From contig PGZN01000002.1 of assembly GCA_002840165.1 (NCBI GenBank), forward strand, positions 40,103 through 104,102: 64,000 nt of DNA, read 5' to 3'. The notes beneath the pieces were generated by a model. That model was not told where the DNA came from. It searched no databases and saw nothing but the letters and a program-made list of their open reading frames with translations. Made by a program: the position numbers and the translations under genes. Positions 45,744-54,736 of this stretch are shown here, one piece after another. This DNA comes from Firmicutes bacterium HGW-Firmicutes-8. GTDB taxonomy: Bacteria; Bacillota; Thermincolia; Thermincolales; UBA2595. Position 1 is the stretch's first letter. Every line of letters starts with the position of its first letter.

Positions 45744-46399
45744 AGCAGCACCTCCAATAATGCGGAGCAGGCCGCTTCCAGAACATCCAGAGCCTCTTTG
45801 ATACACCAAGCGGTCCGGTCACGTGGACCGACTGAGTTTGAGACAGCGCGAATCTCCAGAATCGGCACACCCCTATCATGTGCTGCGATTGCTACACCAT
45901 ACCCCTCCATGGCCTCCGCGGCGGCTCCCGGCACCCTTGCGGCCATTTCCGCGGCGCTCGCAGCCGTACCCGTTACCGTCGATACGGTGAGTACAGGGCC
46001 GGTGATGACAGGCAGCCCAGCCGCGAGCAGGGCCCCTCTCACACGGTTCACCAGGCCGGCATCGACCTGGACGCGGGTAAAGCCGAACCCCAACTCATCC
46101 AAACTTCTAAAACCTTCCGGGGTCTCCACTCCTAAATCGGCGGCGATAATCTCGTTCGCCACCACGAGGGAGCCCACTTCAGCCCTACCCGGAAAACCTC
46201 CACCGATACCGGCGCTCACGACCAAACCGTACTCGGCAGCTGCCAACACCTTTGCCGTACTGGCTGCAGCCGCTGCCGGGCCAACACCCGCCACCAGGAC
46301 GTCAAACCTTGTATCCCCGTTTAGTCCACGCAACACCGCGTCCTTCTCCGCCGAGACAGCAGTCATCACGAGGACTCTCTTGTTTAGATCAAAATTCAT
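45740..46399 (-). CDS. mqnB: Futalosine hydrolase
   Basis: 219-aa nucleosidase of the MTAN/PNP fold that removes hypoxanthine from futalosine. VMTAVSAEKDAV at the start, VSAGIGGGFPG in the centre, the AEAMEGYGVA motif with the catalytic Glu, and IRAVSNSVGPRDR near the end are MqnB features. The coding sequence is visibly richer in G and C (long Ala runs) than its neighbours. AGGAG precedes the ATG. Co-translated with mqnD. Confidence 0.93.
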   Translation of the reverse strand: MNFDLNKRVLVMTAVSAEKDAVLRGLNGDTRFDVLVAGVGPAAAAASTAKVLAAAEYGLVVSAGIGGGFPGRAEVGSLVVANEIIAADLGVETPEGFRSLDELGFGFTRVQVDAGLVNRVRGALLAAGLPVITGPVLTVSTVTGTAASAAEMAARVPGAAAEAMEGYGVAIAAHDRGVPILEIRAVSNSVGPRDRTAWCIKEALDVLEAACSALLEVLL

Positions 46400-46484
46400 T
46401 TTACTTTCTCCTCATATAGTTTGTTTCCCTCTTATACTACACATTATACCAAATTATCACTTTTCTGCGTATCCCCAAATCTCT

Positions 46485-46545
46485 GCATGCACGATTCCAG
46501 TTTTACGCTATTTATGATACGGTTCTCTGTACCATCTTAAACCAA
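46485..46545. repeat. Copy of the rlmH 3' end, possible att site
   Basis: Minus strand GTTTAAGAT, GAACCGTATCATAAATAG (46508-46525), a 6-nt gap and ACTGGAATCGTGCATGC (46485-46501). rlmH itself reads GTTTAGGAT, GAACCATACCATAAGTGA and ACTGGAATTGTGCATGC at 48288-48345. The spacing between blocks is identical (24 nt from GAACC to ACTGG), so this is a diverged direct repeat, offset 1,803 bp. It encodes an EPYHK-stop tail as in RlmH, without the rest of the gene. Confidence 0.85.
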
Positions 46546-46635
46546 ACGAATTTTATATAGAAATTACGTTGCCTTGCTAAATTAAAAGCAGAAGAAAAAC
46601 ATGTCACGTTAATCTTCTGCCTCGTGTAAACATTA

Positions 46636-47510
46636 TTATCTATCCTCCGTAACTGTTATGTAAGCTTGTTTTCCTTTATCTACTAAAGCTGAAAGGATTT
46701 TACCCGACTCTACAGAGTTTCTTTCGGATAGAACCTGCAACCTAGAATTAGTAACCTGTCCTTCCTGATGCGTAGTAACGAGTGCCATTATTTCGTCTTT
46801 ACTTAAACTTTGGAAAGATTCTTTTAATACCGCTCTCAACATATCAATGCTATCTTGAGGAAGTAAAGAGGTTGTCCTTAAAACTAATTCGATTCTATCT
46901 GGTTGAAATCTCTCTAACAATAGAGGAAATCATCTTGGCGTGTGTACCCATCTAATTTAAAAGGAATATTAATATTATCGGTTAGCCTATTAATAATTTT
47001 GAAATAAAAATCATAAAGGTTTCCACTCCATGTACCATCGGATGAAGTCGTTCTATAATCCCATCGCAAAGCAATATCTTTCGAATTTTTTTCCCTAAAC
47101 TCAAGAAAATAATGGGGGAATTCCTCTATAATTGCCCTCTCGTACCCAAACATTAAAAGCCCTGCGACAGTTAATCCTTCTTTATCAGTTCCCCTAATAC
47201 TTCCCCAAGCCCCTATTTGATATAAAAATTCTTTGTCACTTAATCTATTATCGTTCAGAAGATTATAATTTACTTTTTGGGGATTATTTATTAAATCCCA
47301 AAATTCTTTTAATCGCTTTGATGAATCTACACCCGAGACTGTAAATATATTGCCTTTTTGCTTAACCCCAAGAAGTATAATTCCTCCATTTGAGTTGGCA
47401 AACGAAGAATAGGTTTCCCATAAGTCTTTCGGCAGACCCTGACCTGCTTCTTTACATTCGAGTTCTACATTTTCTCCCGCATTAATCAATTGAAAAATAT
47501 CTGTTGCCAT
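46636..47510 (-). pseudogene. Broken AlbA_2 (AAA_4) domain regulator-like gene
   Basis: The N-terminal part (46914-47510, ~198 codons) has the AlbA_2/Schlafen-like fold: GENVELECKEAGQG, TYSSFANSNGGIILLGV and GLTVAGLLMFG, ending with FKLDGYTRQDDF just before a stop. A different frame (46636-46920) supplies a typical C-terminal end, LERFQPDRIELVL followed by a winged-helix-like region. The middle section, usually containing the ALVNA..HADY ATPase-like part, is absent, so there is an internal deletion with a frameshift at about 46918. Full members are roughly 450-550 aa. The DNA is AT-rich and lies inside the presumed island at rlmH. Confidence 0.8.
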
Positions 47511-48310
47511 TACGATAATCCCTCACTAAACTATTTAGAATAACACAATTATATAATACCATATTTTAGTAAATGCTATAAATTTTATTTTATTCAATAT
47601 CACAAAGAATGAGTTTTGCATACGCTGTTGAATCCATTTTTCACTACGTCCATGCTTTTGCCAAAGTATTCCGACTGCTGAATAATCATTGACCCCATAC
47701 TAGAAAAATGGCCTCTGGCAAGGCGCACATCCCGCCGCAACCGGAGGCTTACTATGACATGCCAATAAATCTATAGCCCCCCACCCAATGGTGGCCAAAG
47801 GCCGCCGAGTACCCAGGCTATAGTCGGCCTAGCATGGCCCCATTACCGACCCAGCGGTAGAAAAACGGCAGCTGGCTAGGCGCACGGCCTGCCGCAACCA
47901 CAGGCAACCGTGGTATATCAATGAATCCATCCGGCCCCATCACCTAATGGTGGCCAAAGGCCGCCGAACGCCTAAGCTATAGTCGCCCTAGCATGGCCCC
48001 AGTATCGACCCAGAGGTAGAAAAATGGCTCCTGGCTAGGCGTAAGGGCTGCCGCAACCAAAGGCGTACCATGACACACCAATGAATCCTCCACCTTCTCA
48101 CCCGTGACGGTGGCCAAAGGCCACCTAATGCTTAGGCTACAGCCGCCTTAGCATGGCCCCAGTACCGACCCAGAGGTAGAAAAATGGCAGCTGGCAAGGC
48201 GCACGGGGTGGCGCAACCACAGGCGTACTCCTTGTACTCCGAGGATTGCGCCACCCCGTGGAACGCAGCCAGATGCCATTTTTCTCAGCATGCACAATTC
48301 CAGTGCAACC
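47511..48310. repeat. Tandem 157-160 bp repeat array
   Basis: Four units begin with TAGAAAAAyGGC at 47701, 47858, 48017 and 48177 (periods 157, 159, 160). Conserved blocks in each unit are GGCTAGGCGCAC, GCCGCAACC, CAATGAATC, GGTGGCCAAAGGCCgCC (a hairpin), GGCTATAGTCG, CTAGCATGGCCCC and CGACCCAGAGG. The last unit ends in a long stem: AGAAAAATGGC..ACGGGGTGGCGCAA pairs with TTGCGCCACCCCGT..GCCATTTTTCT (48178-48287). The region before 47690 is plain AT-rich DNA. Not CRISPR: units have no constant repeat with unique spacers. Confidence 0.87.
48178..48287 (-). terminator. Long hairpin downstream of rlmH
   Basis: Inverted arms of the last repeat unit with 10-16-bp perfect blocks, followed on the minus strand by TTTTTCT. 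It can serve as the rlmH terminator although it is part of the repeat array. Confidence 0.6.
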
Positions 48311-48790
48311 TCACTTATGGTATGGTTCGCCCCGGTTGATCCTAAACGCCCGATATACCTGTTCCACCAGGATCAGCCTGATCAGCTGATGCGGAAAAGT
48401 CATTTTGCCAAATGATAAAACAAGGTCTGCCCGGTCCAGGACAGATTGGGCCAACCCCAGAGAACCCCCGATGACAAAAGCCAAATCACTTTTACCCCTG
48501 ATTCCCCAGGCGTCAATAGTCCGGGCCAACTCTTCGGAGGACAGTTCCGTGCCTTTGATGGCCAGAGCTGTTACCACTTGTCCATCCCGCAGCATCCGGA
48601 AGATCCTCTCACCTTCTCTGCCCCTGATCTGTTCCTTCTCTTTTGGGCTGAGTCCTTCCGGCGCCTTTTCATTTTGGACCTCTTTTATCTCAACCCCGGC
48701 CAAGGGCTTTAAACGCCTGAGGAACTCATTGATGCCCTCAGTAATATATTTCTCTTTTATTTTGCCAACTGCGATAATTGTAATGTTCAT
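48311..48790 (-). CDS. rlmH: 23S rRNA pseudouridine-1915 N3-methyltransferase RlmH
   Basis: SPOUT-class homodimeric methyltransferase, 159 aa. It opens MNITIIAVGKIKEKYI, has LAFVIGGSLGLAQSVLDRADLVLSFG (SAM knot, read in parts) and ends YRAFRINRGEPYHK. ATG with GGGAAGG upstream; the frame extends further back without a start signal. Its 3' end is the classical integration site (orfX) of SCC cassettes in staphylococci; here the 3' end is repeated at 46.5 kb. Confidence 0.96.
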   Translation of the reverse strand: MNITIIAVGKIKEKYITEGINEFLRRLKPLAGVEIKEVQNEKAPEGLSPKEKEQIRGREGERIFRMLRDGQVVTALAIKGTELSSEELARTIDAWGIRGKSDLAFVIGGSLGLAQSVLDRADLVLSFGKMTFPHQLIRLILVEQVYRAFRINRGEPYHK

Positions 48791-49103
48791 AAGGGCCTTC
48801 CCTATCTTAAAACAGCTGTCGGAGACAGGAATCATCGCCAACCATGTCGAATATTAACGCTGTTTATATTATATGCTCTATTGTTCTGGATCCAAGACCG
48901 CAATCCTTTTTTACCGAAGCCCATGGTAGGTTTTCCCATTACTGGATTTTCGGCGGAAGGACTTGGCGTTTTGTGCAGTTTAACCCTCAATCCCCGCATT
49001 TCATTCCATGAACCCCGCATCTTGTACCCTCTCTAAAGGTATTCGGCGAATTCGGGGGAATATTGTTGAAAAGGCTACAAACGGTTTTAGAGGAGGATTG
49101 TTA
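48791..49103. other. Intergenic region between divergent rlmH and the LytTR regulator
   Basis: 313 bp. Contains the rlmH promoter at 48868-48895. For the plus-strand regulator only the GGAGG site is clear. Short reading frames here look accidental. Confidence 0.5.
48868..48895 (-). promoter_or_regulatory. Sigma-A promoter of rlmH
   Basis: Minus strand TTGGAT (48890-48895), 16-nt spacer, TATAAT (48868-48873). Confidence 0.6.
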
Positions 49104-49862
49104 ATGACCCAGAAAACTATTAAAGTCATCATTGCTGAAGATGAGCCAAGCTGCCGGACTTTTCTAAAGAACATCCTGTCCCGGCACAGCAATTTCGAAG
49201 TCATCGGGGAAGCCGCAGACGGGGAGGAGCTGCTGGAACTGGCCGCTCGTGTAAAGCCCCAGGTCGTTTTTGTTGACATAGAAATGCCTGAAATTGACGG
49301 CATGTCGGCTGTAAAAAGGATGCTGGAAAAAAACGAGGAACTGGTGGTTGTCTTCGTCACAGGGTATTCGGATTTCGCAGTGGAAGCCTTTGAGATATCG
49401 TCTTTCGATTATATTCTGAAACCATATAAAGCCCCCAGGGTAGAAAAAGTCCTGGACAAAATCCAAGCCCACTTCGCTGAGCGGGAGGAGGACCTGGTTA
49501 AGCTGTCCAGCATTTTTAAATCATCAGACAAGTTATATATCAGGTGTGGTCATGAACTGCACTTTGTTGATGCCAATACAATTTACTATGTGGAAAAAGA
49601 GCGTAAAAAAACAATTATTCATACTACGGGCAACCGATATGAAACTCACGAGCCAATAAATGACCTGGAAAAAAGGTTGAATCCGGCAGACTTCTTTAGG
49701 TCTCATAAGTGCTACCTGATCAATCTCAGGATGGTCGAAAAAATTATTCCCTGGGGAGATAACTCCTACCTCGTCAAGTTTTTTAATTCCAATAATGACG
49801 CTTTGATCAGCAGGTCGAAGGTCAGACTACTCTACCAACTGCTTGACATCGGCTCGGAATAA
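49104..49862 (+). CDS. LytTR-family response regulator, orphan
   Basis: 252 aa. The receiver (about 5-125) has IIAEDEP, phosphoacceptor Asp in VFVDIEMPEIDG, TGYSDFAVEAF and the Lys in ILKPYKA. The LytTR DNA-binding domain (about 145-250) shows LYIRCGHELHFVDANTIYYVE, FFRSHKCYLINLRMVEKI and ISRSKVRLL. GGAGG lies 7 nt before the ATG. No sensor kinase of the LytS type is adjacent. Binding sites would be paired ~9-bp direct repeats; none was identified near it. Confidence 0.92.
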   Translation: MTQKTIKVIIAEDEPSCRTFLKNILSRHSNFEVIGEAADGEELLELAARVKPQVVFVDIEMPEIDGMSAVKRMLEKNEELVVVFVTGYSDFAVEAFEISSFDYILKPYKAPRVEKVLDKIQAHFAEREEDLVKLSSIFKSSDKLYIRCGHELHFVDANTIYYVEKERKKTIIHTTGNRYETHEPINDLEKRLNPADFFRSHKCYLINLRMVEKIIPWGDNSYLVKFFNSNNDALISRSKVRLLYQLLDIGSE

Positions 49863-49864
49863 CG

Positions 49865-49899
49865 GAATAAAGCGTGACCTAATCGGTCACGCTTTATTT
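49865..49899. terminator. Bidirectional terminator between the LytTR gene and htrA
   Basis: AAAGCGTGACC-TAATC-GGTCACGCTTT with ATTTATTG on the plus side and ATTCCG on the minus side. Serves convergent genes; better for the plus strand. Confidence 0.85.
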
Positions 49900-51022
49900 A
49901 TTGTTCCGGCATTTTCTCCAAAGTCACTTTTAATGTCACTTTTTCCTTGCCTCTTAGGATAATTACCTCAACCTTATCCCCAATTTTTTGTTTATCAACA
50001 CTTCCGCGCAGGTCACCAAAATTTATTACTTCCTGCTTATTAAAAGAAATTATAACATCCCCGCTTTTCATACCGGCTTTTCCAGCCGGACTGCCGGCAG
50101 GCAGTTCACTGACAAACACTCCTTTATCAGTCGCCAGACCGTATCGTTCTGCCATTACCTTGCTCACACTGCCGCCCAAAATACCGATCCACGGCCGGAT
50201 GACCCTACCGTTCTTAATAATCGATTCAACTATCGGTTTTACAACATTGCTGGGGATGGCAAAATTCAGACCTTCAATATTTACATCAACTATCTTTACA
50301 CTGTTAATGCCGATTACTTCGCCCCTTGAGTTTACGAGGGCTCCGCCGCTGTTTCCCGGATTAATGGCCGCATCTGTTTGAATTAGCCGGAACTGCTGTT
50401 CCTGTATATCCACCGACCTGTTAACCGCACTGATAACCCCGGATGTAACTGTACTAAACAGTTCTTCCCCCAGTGGATTACCGATCGCCACCGCCAGCTC
50501 ACCAACCCTGATCTTATCCGAATTCCCGAATGCAGCAGCTTTAAGGCCCTTTTCATTAACCTTGACAACGGCTAAGTCTGTCAGTTGATCAGTCCCGATA
50601 ACTTTACCGGATACCTGTTTGCCGTTTGGCAGAGTGACAGCCAGCTGGTCGGCGTCTTTGATTACATGATAATTGGTGACTATGTATCCGTCTTCGTCAA
50701 AAATAACTCCAGAACCGGAACCTGTTTCCACCCGTTGATGAGCAAAAAATGACGATACATTTACCCGATTACTGATTCCCACTACGGTTGGACTAACTCT
50801 TTCCGCGATTTGAATTACTGGTGATTCATAGGTCGAGATAACAGGCGGAAGGGCTTGGTTATTGTTTGGCGGCTCCATACTGGGCGTTTTTTTTGCCAGT
50901 AACGGGGTAGTATACGCTACTATTAATCCTCCGATTACTGCCCCCAGTAAAGCAGCTGCCATATAGGACAACAGGCTGGGTTGGCGTTCACCGGAATAAA
51001 AATCCCGGTCATCACGGTACAT
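49898..51022 (-). CDS. htrA: Membrane-anchored serine protease HtrA/DegP-like
   Basis: Envelope quality-control protease, 374 aa. One transmembrane helix near 20-42, trypsin-like domain with His in VTNYHVIKDAD, Asp in LTDLAVVKV and Ser in INPGNSGGALV, then one C-terminal PDZ domain (about 275-365: GVFVSELPAGSPAGKAGMKSGDVI, read in parts). ATG with GGAGGG. The gap to yycJ is 13 nt, an operon also common in Bacillus (yycJ-htrC). Confidence 0.95.
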   Translation of the reverse strand: MYRDDRDFYSGERQPSLLSYMAAALLGAVIGGLIVAYTTPLLAKKTPSMEPPNNNQALPPVISTYESPVIQIAERVSPTVVGISNRVNVSSFFAHQRVETGSGSGVIFDEDGYIVTNYHVIKDADQLAVTLPNGKQVSGKVIGTDQLTDLAVVKVNEKGLKAAAFGNSDKIRVGELAVAIGNPLGEELFSTVTSGVISAVNRSVDIQEQQFRLIQTDAAINPGNSGGALVNSRGEVIGINSVKIVDVNIEGLNFAIPSNVVKPIVESIIKNGRVIRPWIGILGGSVSKVMAERYGLATDKGVFVSELPAGSPAGKAGMKSGDVIISFNKQEVINFGDLRGSVDKQKIGDKVEVIILRGKEKVTLKVTLEKMPEQ

Positions 51023-51035
51023 GGATTTCCCTCCT

Positions 51036-51827
51036 TCAATCCAATTCCCACAGGGTACCTGGGAGATACCTTGGAGCGACTTCTATAACCAATTCCTGGC
51101 TCTGGGATAATCCTGCTTCCTCCAGCACCTTGGTTACAGTCGAGTAAGCAAGTTCGGGTAAATTGTTCTCCTGACTTAAGTGAGCCAGTATTACCCCAGT
51201 AGTTTTCCCATTTATCAGGGAAGCTAAACAATGGGCTGACGCAATATTGGACAAATGGCCCCGGTCGCTCAGTATCCTTCTTTTAAGAGCCCAGGGATAC
51301 CTGCCGGTTTTCAGCATCTGTAAATCATGGTTTGCTTCAAAAATCAGTAAATCAGAGCCGTCTATGTACTTCCTGGCTGAAGAAGTCAGATAACCGGTAT
51401 CTGTAGCAACACCCACTTTAACCCCCTGACTTTGCAGACAAAACCCTATGGAATCTACCGCATCATGTGAGGTATTAAAGTGTTCTATTTGGAGGCCCTC
51501 TATTTCCAAAACCCTTTCGGGTTCCAATATACACTGATTAGCTTCAGGTATTTTTCCGATTACCGGTTTCATTTCGTCCCATGTTTGTTCGGTTGCATAT
51601 ACCTTAAAATCAAACTTCCGGGACAGTACACCAACACCCTTTATGTGGTCAATATGTTCGTGGGTAATAAGAATACCGTCAATGCTCGCCGGGTCAACCC
51701 CGATTGCCTCCAAACTACCGACTACCGCTTTTCCGCTTAGTCCGGCGTCAATCAGGACAGCCGAAGCATGTCCCTCAATGTATGTGGCATTGCCTGAACT
51801 CCCGCTGCCCAAGGTACAGACTCGCAT
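51036..51827 (-). CDS. yycJ: Metallo-beta-lactamase-fold protein YycJ/WalJ
   Basis: 263 aa. GSGSSGNATYIE at the start, the zinc motif THEHIDHIKG (HxHxDH), and later metal ligands in HNTSHD-like HFNTSHDA and ATDTGYL, typical of the WalJ/YycJ 5'-3' exonuclease-like group. It lies upstream of htrA as in the walRK-associated cluster, but no walRK genes are nearby. Likely role: coordination of cell division or DNA end processing (family knowledge, not shown here). Confidence 0.92.
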   Translation of the reverse strand: MRVCTLGSGSSGNATYIEGHASAVLIDAGLSGKAVVGSLEAIGVDPASIDGILITHEHIDHIKGVGVLSRKFDFKVYATEQTWDEMKPVIGKIPEANQCILEPERVLEIEGLQIEHFNTSHDAVDSIGFCLQSQGVKVGVATDTGYLTSSARKYIDGSDLLIFEANHDLQMLKTGRYPWALKRRILSDRGHLSNIASAHCLASLINGKTTGVILAHLSQENNLPELAYSTVTKVLEEAGLSQSQELVIEVAPRYLPGTLWELD

Positions 51828-51864
51828 AAACTGCCTCCCAAATTACTCTCTGTCATATTATTAT

Positions 51865-51900
51865 TAATTTCTAAGGCCATGGATTTCTCCATGGCCTCAT
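51865..51900 (-). terminator. Terminator of the MCP gene
   Basis: Minus strand GAGGCCATGG-AGAAAT-CCATGGCCTT followed by AGAAATT. Strong stem, weak T-run, directly after the stop. Confidence 0.75.
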
Positions 51901-51907
51901 TTGTGCC

Positions 51908-53185
51908 TTAAGCTTTAAATTTACTGATACGCTCCCTAAGTTCCTCTGCTAATTGGGCTAACCTTGAAGCATTGGCATTAACCTGTTCATTAGTATTCAT
52001 TTGCTGCTGAGTCGATGCCGAGACCTGCTGGATGGCAACCGACACTTGGTAGGCTATGTTATTGACTTTATCGATGGATTGCACAACCTGCGTAATTCCT
52101 TCTGATTGCTGTTGAGCGGCAGTTGATATTTCCTGAACCATCCTTACAGTCTTGTTTACCGTATCAACTATTTCACTAAGGGCGGTCTGGGCCTGGGAAG
52201 CGACAACAACGCCTTCCTCAACCTCTTTACTCCCTATTACCATCGAATTTACGGCTTTTGAAGTCTCCTCCTGAGTTTGTTTAATCAATTCACCGATTTG
52301 CTGGGCCGCTTTAGCAGAGCCTTCAGCCAGTTTCCGAACCTCATCTGCAACTACGGCAAAGCCCCGGCCATGTTCGCCGGCCCTTGCAGCTTCAATGGCG
52401 GCATTCAGCGCCAAAAGGTTGGTCTGGTCGGCAATTGAGGTAATTACATTTACAATCTCGCCGATTTGTTCTGATCTTTCATTAAGGGTTTTGACAACCA
52501 AAGCCGATTCTGAAACGGTATCAGAAATCTTGTTCATTTTACGGACCGCTTTTTCAACTTCTCCCGCACCTTTGCCAGCCAGTTCCGAAGCATTCTGGGA
52601 GGCTGTGTGGGCAGCCTGGGAATTAGCCGCAATCTGCTGTACCGCAGCAGAAAGGTCGCGTGTTATTTGAAGGGTTTCATTCAATTGATAGGCCTGCCCC
52701 TGGGTACCCCCAACTATCTGTTGGATAGCCGCTGAAATCTGCTGGATGGAAGCTGAGGCTTGTTCTACCGCTTGGGAGACCTGGTTTGATTCAGCAGCCA
52801 CCATACGGGCAGTTTCCATGTTTTGATGAATTGTCAGCCTGATATCTTCAATCATTTTGTTAAAGGCACTCGCCATGCGCCCAAAAACATCTTTAGTAGG
52901 AAAATATATCTTTTGTGTTAGATCCTTATCTGCAACTTTACCGATTACTTCCGAGAAAATCTCAAATATTCTTACCAGCATCCGGTTGACAAGAAGCAGC
53001 ATAAAAAGCCCGAAACAGATTCCGATAGGTGCAACCACGGTGGCCAGTTTCCTTATCTGATCCGGAGACGCATTAAAATAGTAAAGTAAGAATGCCGTCC
53101 AAATCAGCGTCCCACCGCCGGTTATCGCTATAAATATTATGCCAAGCTGGACCAACGGCTTAATTTTAAATTGCTTTTTTGACAT
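51908..53185 (-). CDS. Methyl-accepting chemotaxis protein without large extracellular domain
   Basis: 425 aa. Two membrane helices (about 12-36 and 48-68) are separated by only ~12 residues, so there is no external ligand-binding domain. A HAMP-like region (about 68-122) and a long MA signalling coiled coil follow, with the hairpin tip [20 protein letters not shown] and [17 protein letters not shown]-terminal Gln/Ser-rich heptads pair with the N-terminal arm. It may sense membrane state or cytoplasmic signals. No che genes are close. Confidence 0.93.
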   Translation of the reverse strand: MSKKQFKIKPLVQLGIIFIAITGGGTLIWTAFLLYYFNASPDQIRKLATVVAPIGICFGLFMLLLVNRMLVRIFEIFSEVIGKVADKDLTQKIYFPTKDVFGRMASAFNKMIEDIRLTIHQNMETARMVAAESNQVSQAVEQASASIQQISAAIQQIVGGTQGQAYQLNETLQITRDLSAAVQQIAANSQAAHTASQNASELAGKGAGEVEKAVRKMNKISDTVSESALVVKTLNERSEQIGEIVNVITSIADQTNLLALNAAIEAARAGEHGRGFAVVADEVRKLAEGSAKAAQQIGELIKQTQEETSKAVNSMVIGSKEVEEGVVVASQAQTALSEIVDTVNKTVRMVQEISTAAQQQSEGITQVVQSIDKVNNIAYQVSVAIQQVSASTQQQMNTNEQVNANASRLAQLAEELRERISKFKA

Positions 53186-53282
53186 AATTCCACTTCCTTA
53201 GACAAGTTTTGCTATTTTATACTTCTTCTTATTTCTCTTTTTCCCTGCTTATTAACTATAAAAAATTGGAAACTCTTAATCA

Positions 53283-53302
53283 TTTAGGCCCTAGGGCCTA
53301 AA
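53283..53302 (-). terminator. Palindrome after murA
   Basis: TTTAGGCCCTAGGGCCTAAA, a perfect 20-bp palindrome followed by TGATT on the minus strand, five bases past murA. No loop, so its action as a terminator is uncertain. Confidence 0.45.
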
Positions 53303-53306
53303 TTAA

Positions 53307-54566
53307 TCAGCAGCTTCTAATGTTTGCTCCCACAGAGGTTAGTTTTGATTCTATATTTTCATATCCCCGGTCAATATAGTGGGCATTGCAAATTTCAGTA
53401 TCACCTTCAGCAATCAGCCCTGCTATAATCAAAGCCGCCCCGGCCCGGAGGTCTGAAGCTTTAACCTGTGCTCCCTGCAGTTTCTTGACGCCTTGAATGA
53501 TAGCCGTGCGTCCTTCCACCTTAATTTTGGCGCCCATTCGTTTGAATTCATCCGCTACCTGGAGCCTGTTTTCAAACACGTTTTCCACAATCACGCTGGT
53601 GCCTTTAACAGCAGTCAGCATAGCCATTATCTGGGACTGCATATCTGTTGGAAACCCGGGGTATGGCAGAGTTTTGATGTCAATAGGTTTTAGGGTATCC
53701 CTGGCAGTAACCCTTATGTTATCATCCTCTTCAACAACCTCCACATTCGCTTCGCGGAGTTTGGCAATAAGTGGTTCCACATGTGTGGAAATAACATGTT
53801 CAATAAGCAAATCACCCATTGTGGCTGCCGCCGCTACCATGAATGTACCTGCTTCAATACGATCAGGAATTACCGAATAACGGCCCCCACCCAACTGTTT
53901 AACACCCTCTACCTTTATTACATCAGTCCCGGCGCCCCTTATTTTAGCGCCCAAACCATTTAAAAAATTCGCCAAATCAACGATTTCAGGTTCTTTGGCC
54001 ACATTCCCCAATATAGTCTGTCCTTTCGCCAGGGCCGCTGCCATCATTATATTTTCCGTAGCGCCCACACTTGGAAAATCCAAATAAACCTTTGAACCCT
54101 TAAGGCAGCCGCAGGTTCCCTTGATGAAGCCATGTTCCAGGGTAATCTTAGCGCCTAGAGCCTGAAGCCCCTTGATATGCAAGTCCATTGGCCTGGTACC
54201 GATATTACATCCTCCAGGCAGGGCGATTTCGGCTTTTCCGAATCTGGCCAGAAGCGGGCCGAGCAGAAGATTTGAAGCCCGCAGCTTCTTAACTTCTTTA
54301 TATGGTGTCGTAGTTTTAACCACTTCCGGGGTCAATAACTCAATTTCGTTTTTATTTTTACAGTTGACTTTAACTCCCAAATTCGCGATAATATCCCGCA
54401 ATACTTTAACGTCTGTGATATTCGGACAGTTCTCCAGATGTACCGGCTCACTGGCCAACAGTGCCGCAGACATAATCGCTAACGCCGCATTTTTCGCACC
54501 ACTGACCCTAACCGCGCCCTTTAAGGGTCGGCCTCCGGTTATATAAAGTTTTTGTTTTTGCACCAT
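53307..54566 (-). CDS. murA: UDP-N-acetylglucosamine 1-carboxyvinyltransferase
   Basis: First committed step of peptidoglycan synthesis: transfer of enolpyruvate from PEP to UDP-GlcNAc. 419 aa with GAVRVSGAKNAALAIM (catalytic Lys), the active-site loop LPGGCNIGTRPMDLHI with the Cys targeted by fosfomycin, and FPTDMQSQIMAM. GAGGAGG precedes the ATG. A Cys at the loop predicts fosfomycin susceptibility of this copy. A stand-alone gene here. Confidence 0.96.
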   Translation of the reverse strand: MVQKQKLYITGGRPLKGAVRVSGAKNAALAIMSAALLASEPVHLENCPNITDVKVLRDIIANLGVKVNCKNKNEIELLTPEVVKTTTPYKEVKKLRASNLLLGPLLARFGKAEIALPGGCNIGTRPMDLHIKGLQALGAKITLEHGFIKGTCGCLKGSKVYLDFPSVGATENIMMAAALAKGQTILGNVAKEPEIVDLANFLNGLGAKIRGAGTDVIKVEGVKQLGGGRYSVIPDRIEAGTFMVAAAATMGDLLIEHVISTHVEPLIAKLREANVEVVEEDDNIRVTARDTLKPIDIKTLPYPGFPTDMQSQIMAMLTAVKGTSVIVENVFENRLQVADEFKRMGAKIKVEGRTAIIQGVKKLQGAQVKASDLRAGAALIIAGLIAEGDTEICNAHYIDRGYENIESKLTSVGANIRSC

Positions 54567-54701
54567 AGTACCTCCTCTGGAATATAAAACAGCTTAGTCT
54601 TCTTACTCAGCTGGAGCAAAACGGGGTAAACTTATATTTATTGTATATTCTAGCTGGAATCAATTATTCCTGCACGAAAAGAGAACAGCTGAAATAAGCC
54701 C

Positions 54702-54736
54702 GGAAAACGACAAGCCTTTTTCTAAGGCTTGTCGTT
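54702..54736 (-). terminator. Terminator overlapping the end of the metallopeptidase gene
   Basis: Minus strand AACGACAAGCC-TTAGAAAAA-GGCTTGTCGTT followed by TTCC. The stop codon TAG is in the loop, so the last codons encode the left arm. Confidence 0.82.

Noticed and set aside
47701..48290. CRISPR array
   Set aside because: Units are long and similar throughout, with no constant 25-40-bp repeat alternating with unique spacers, and there are no cas genes.
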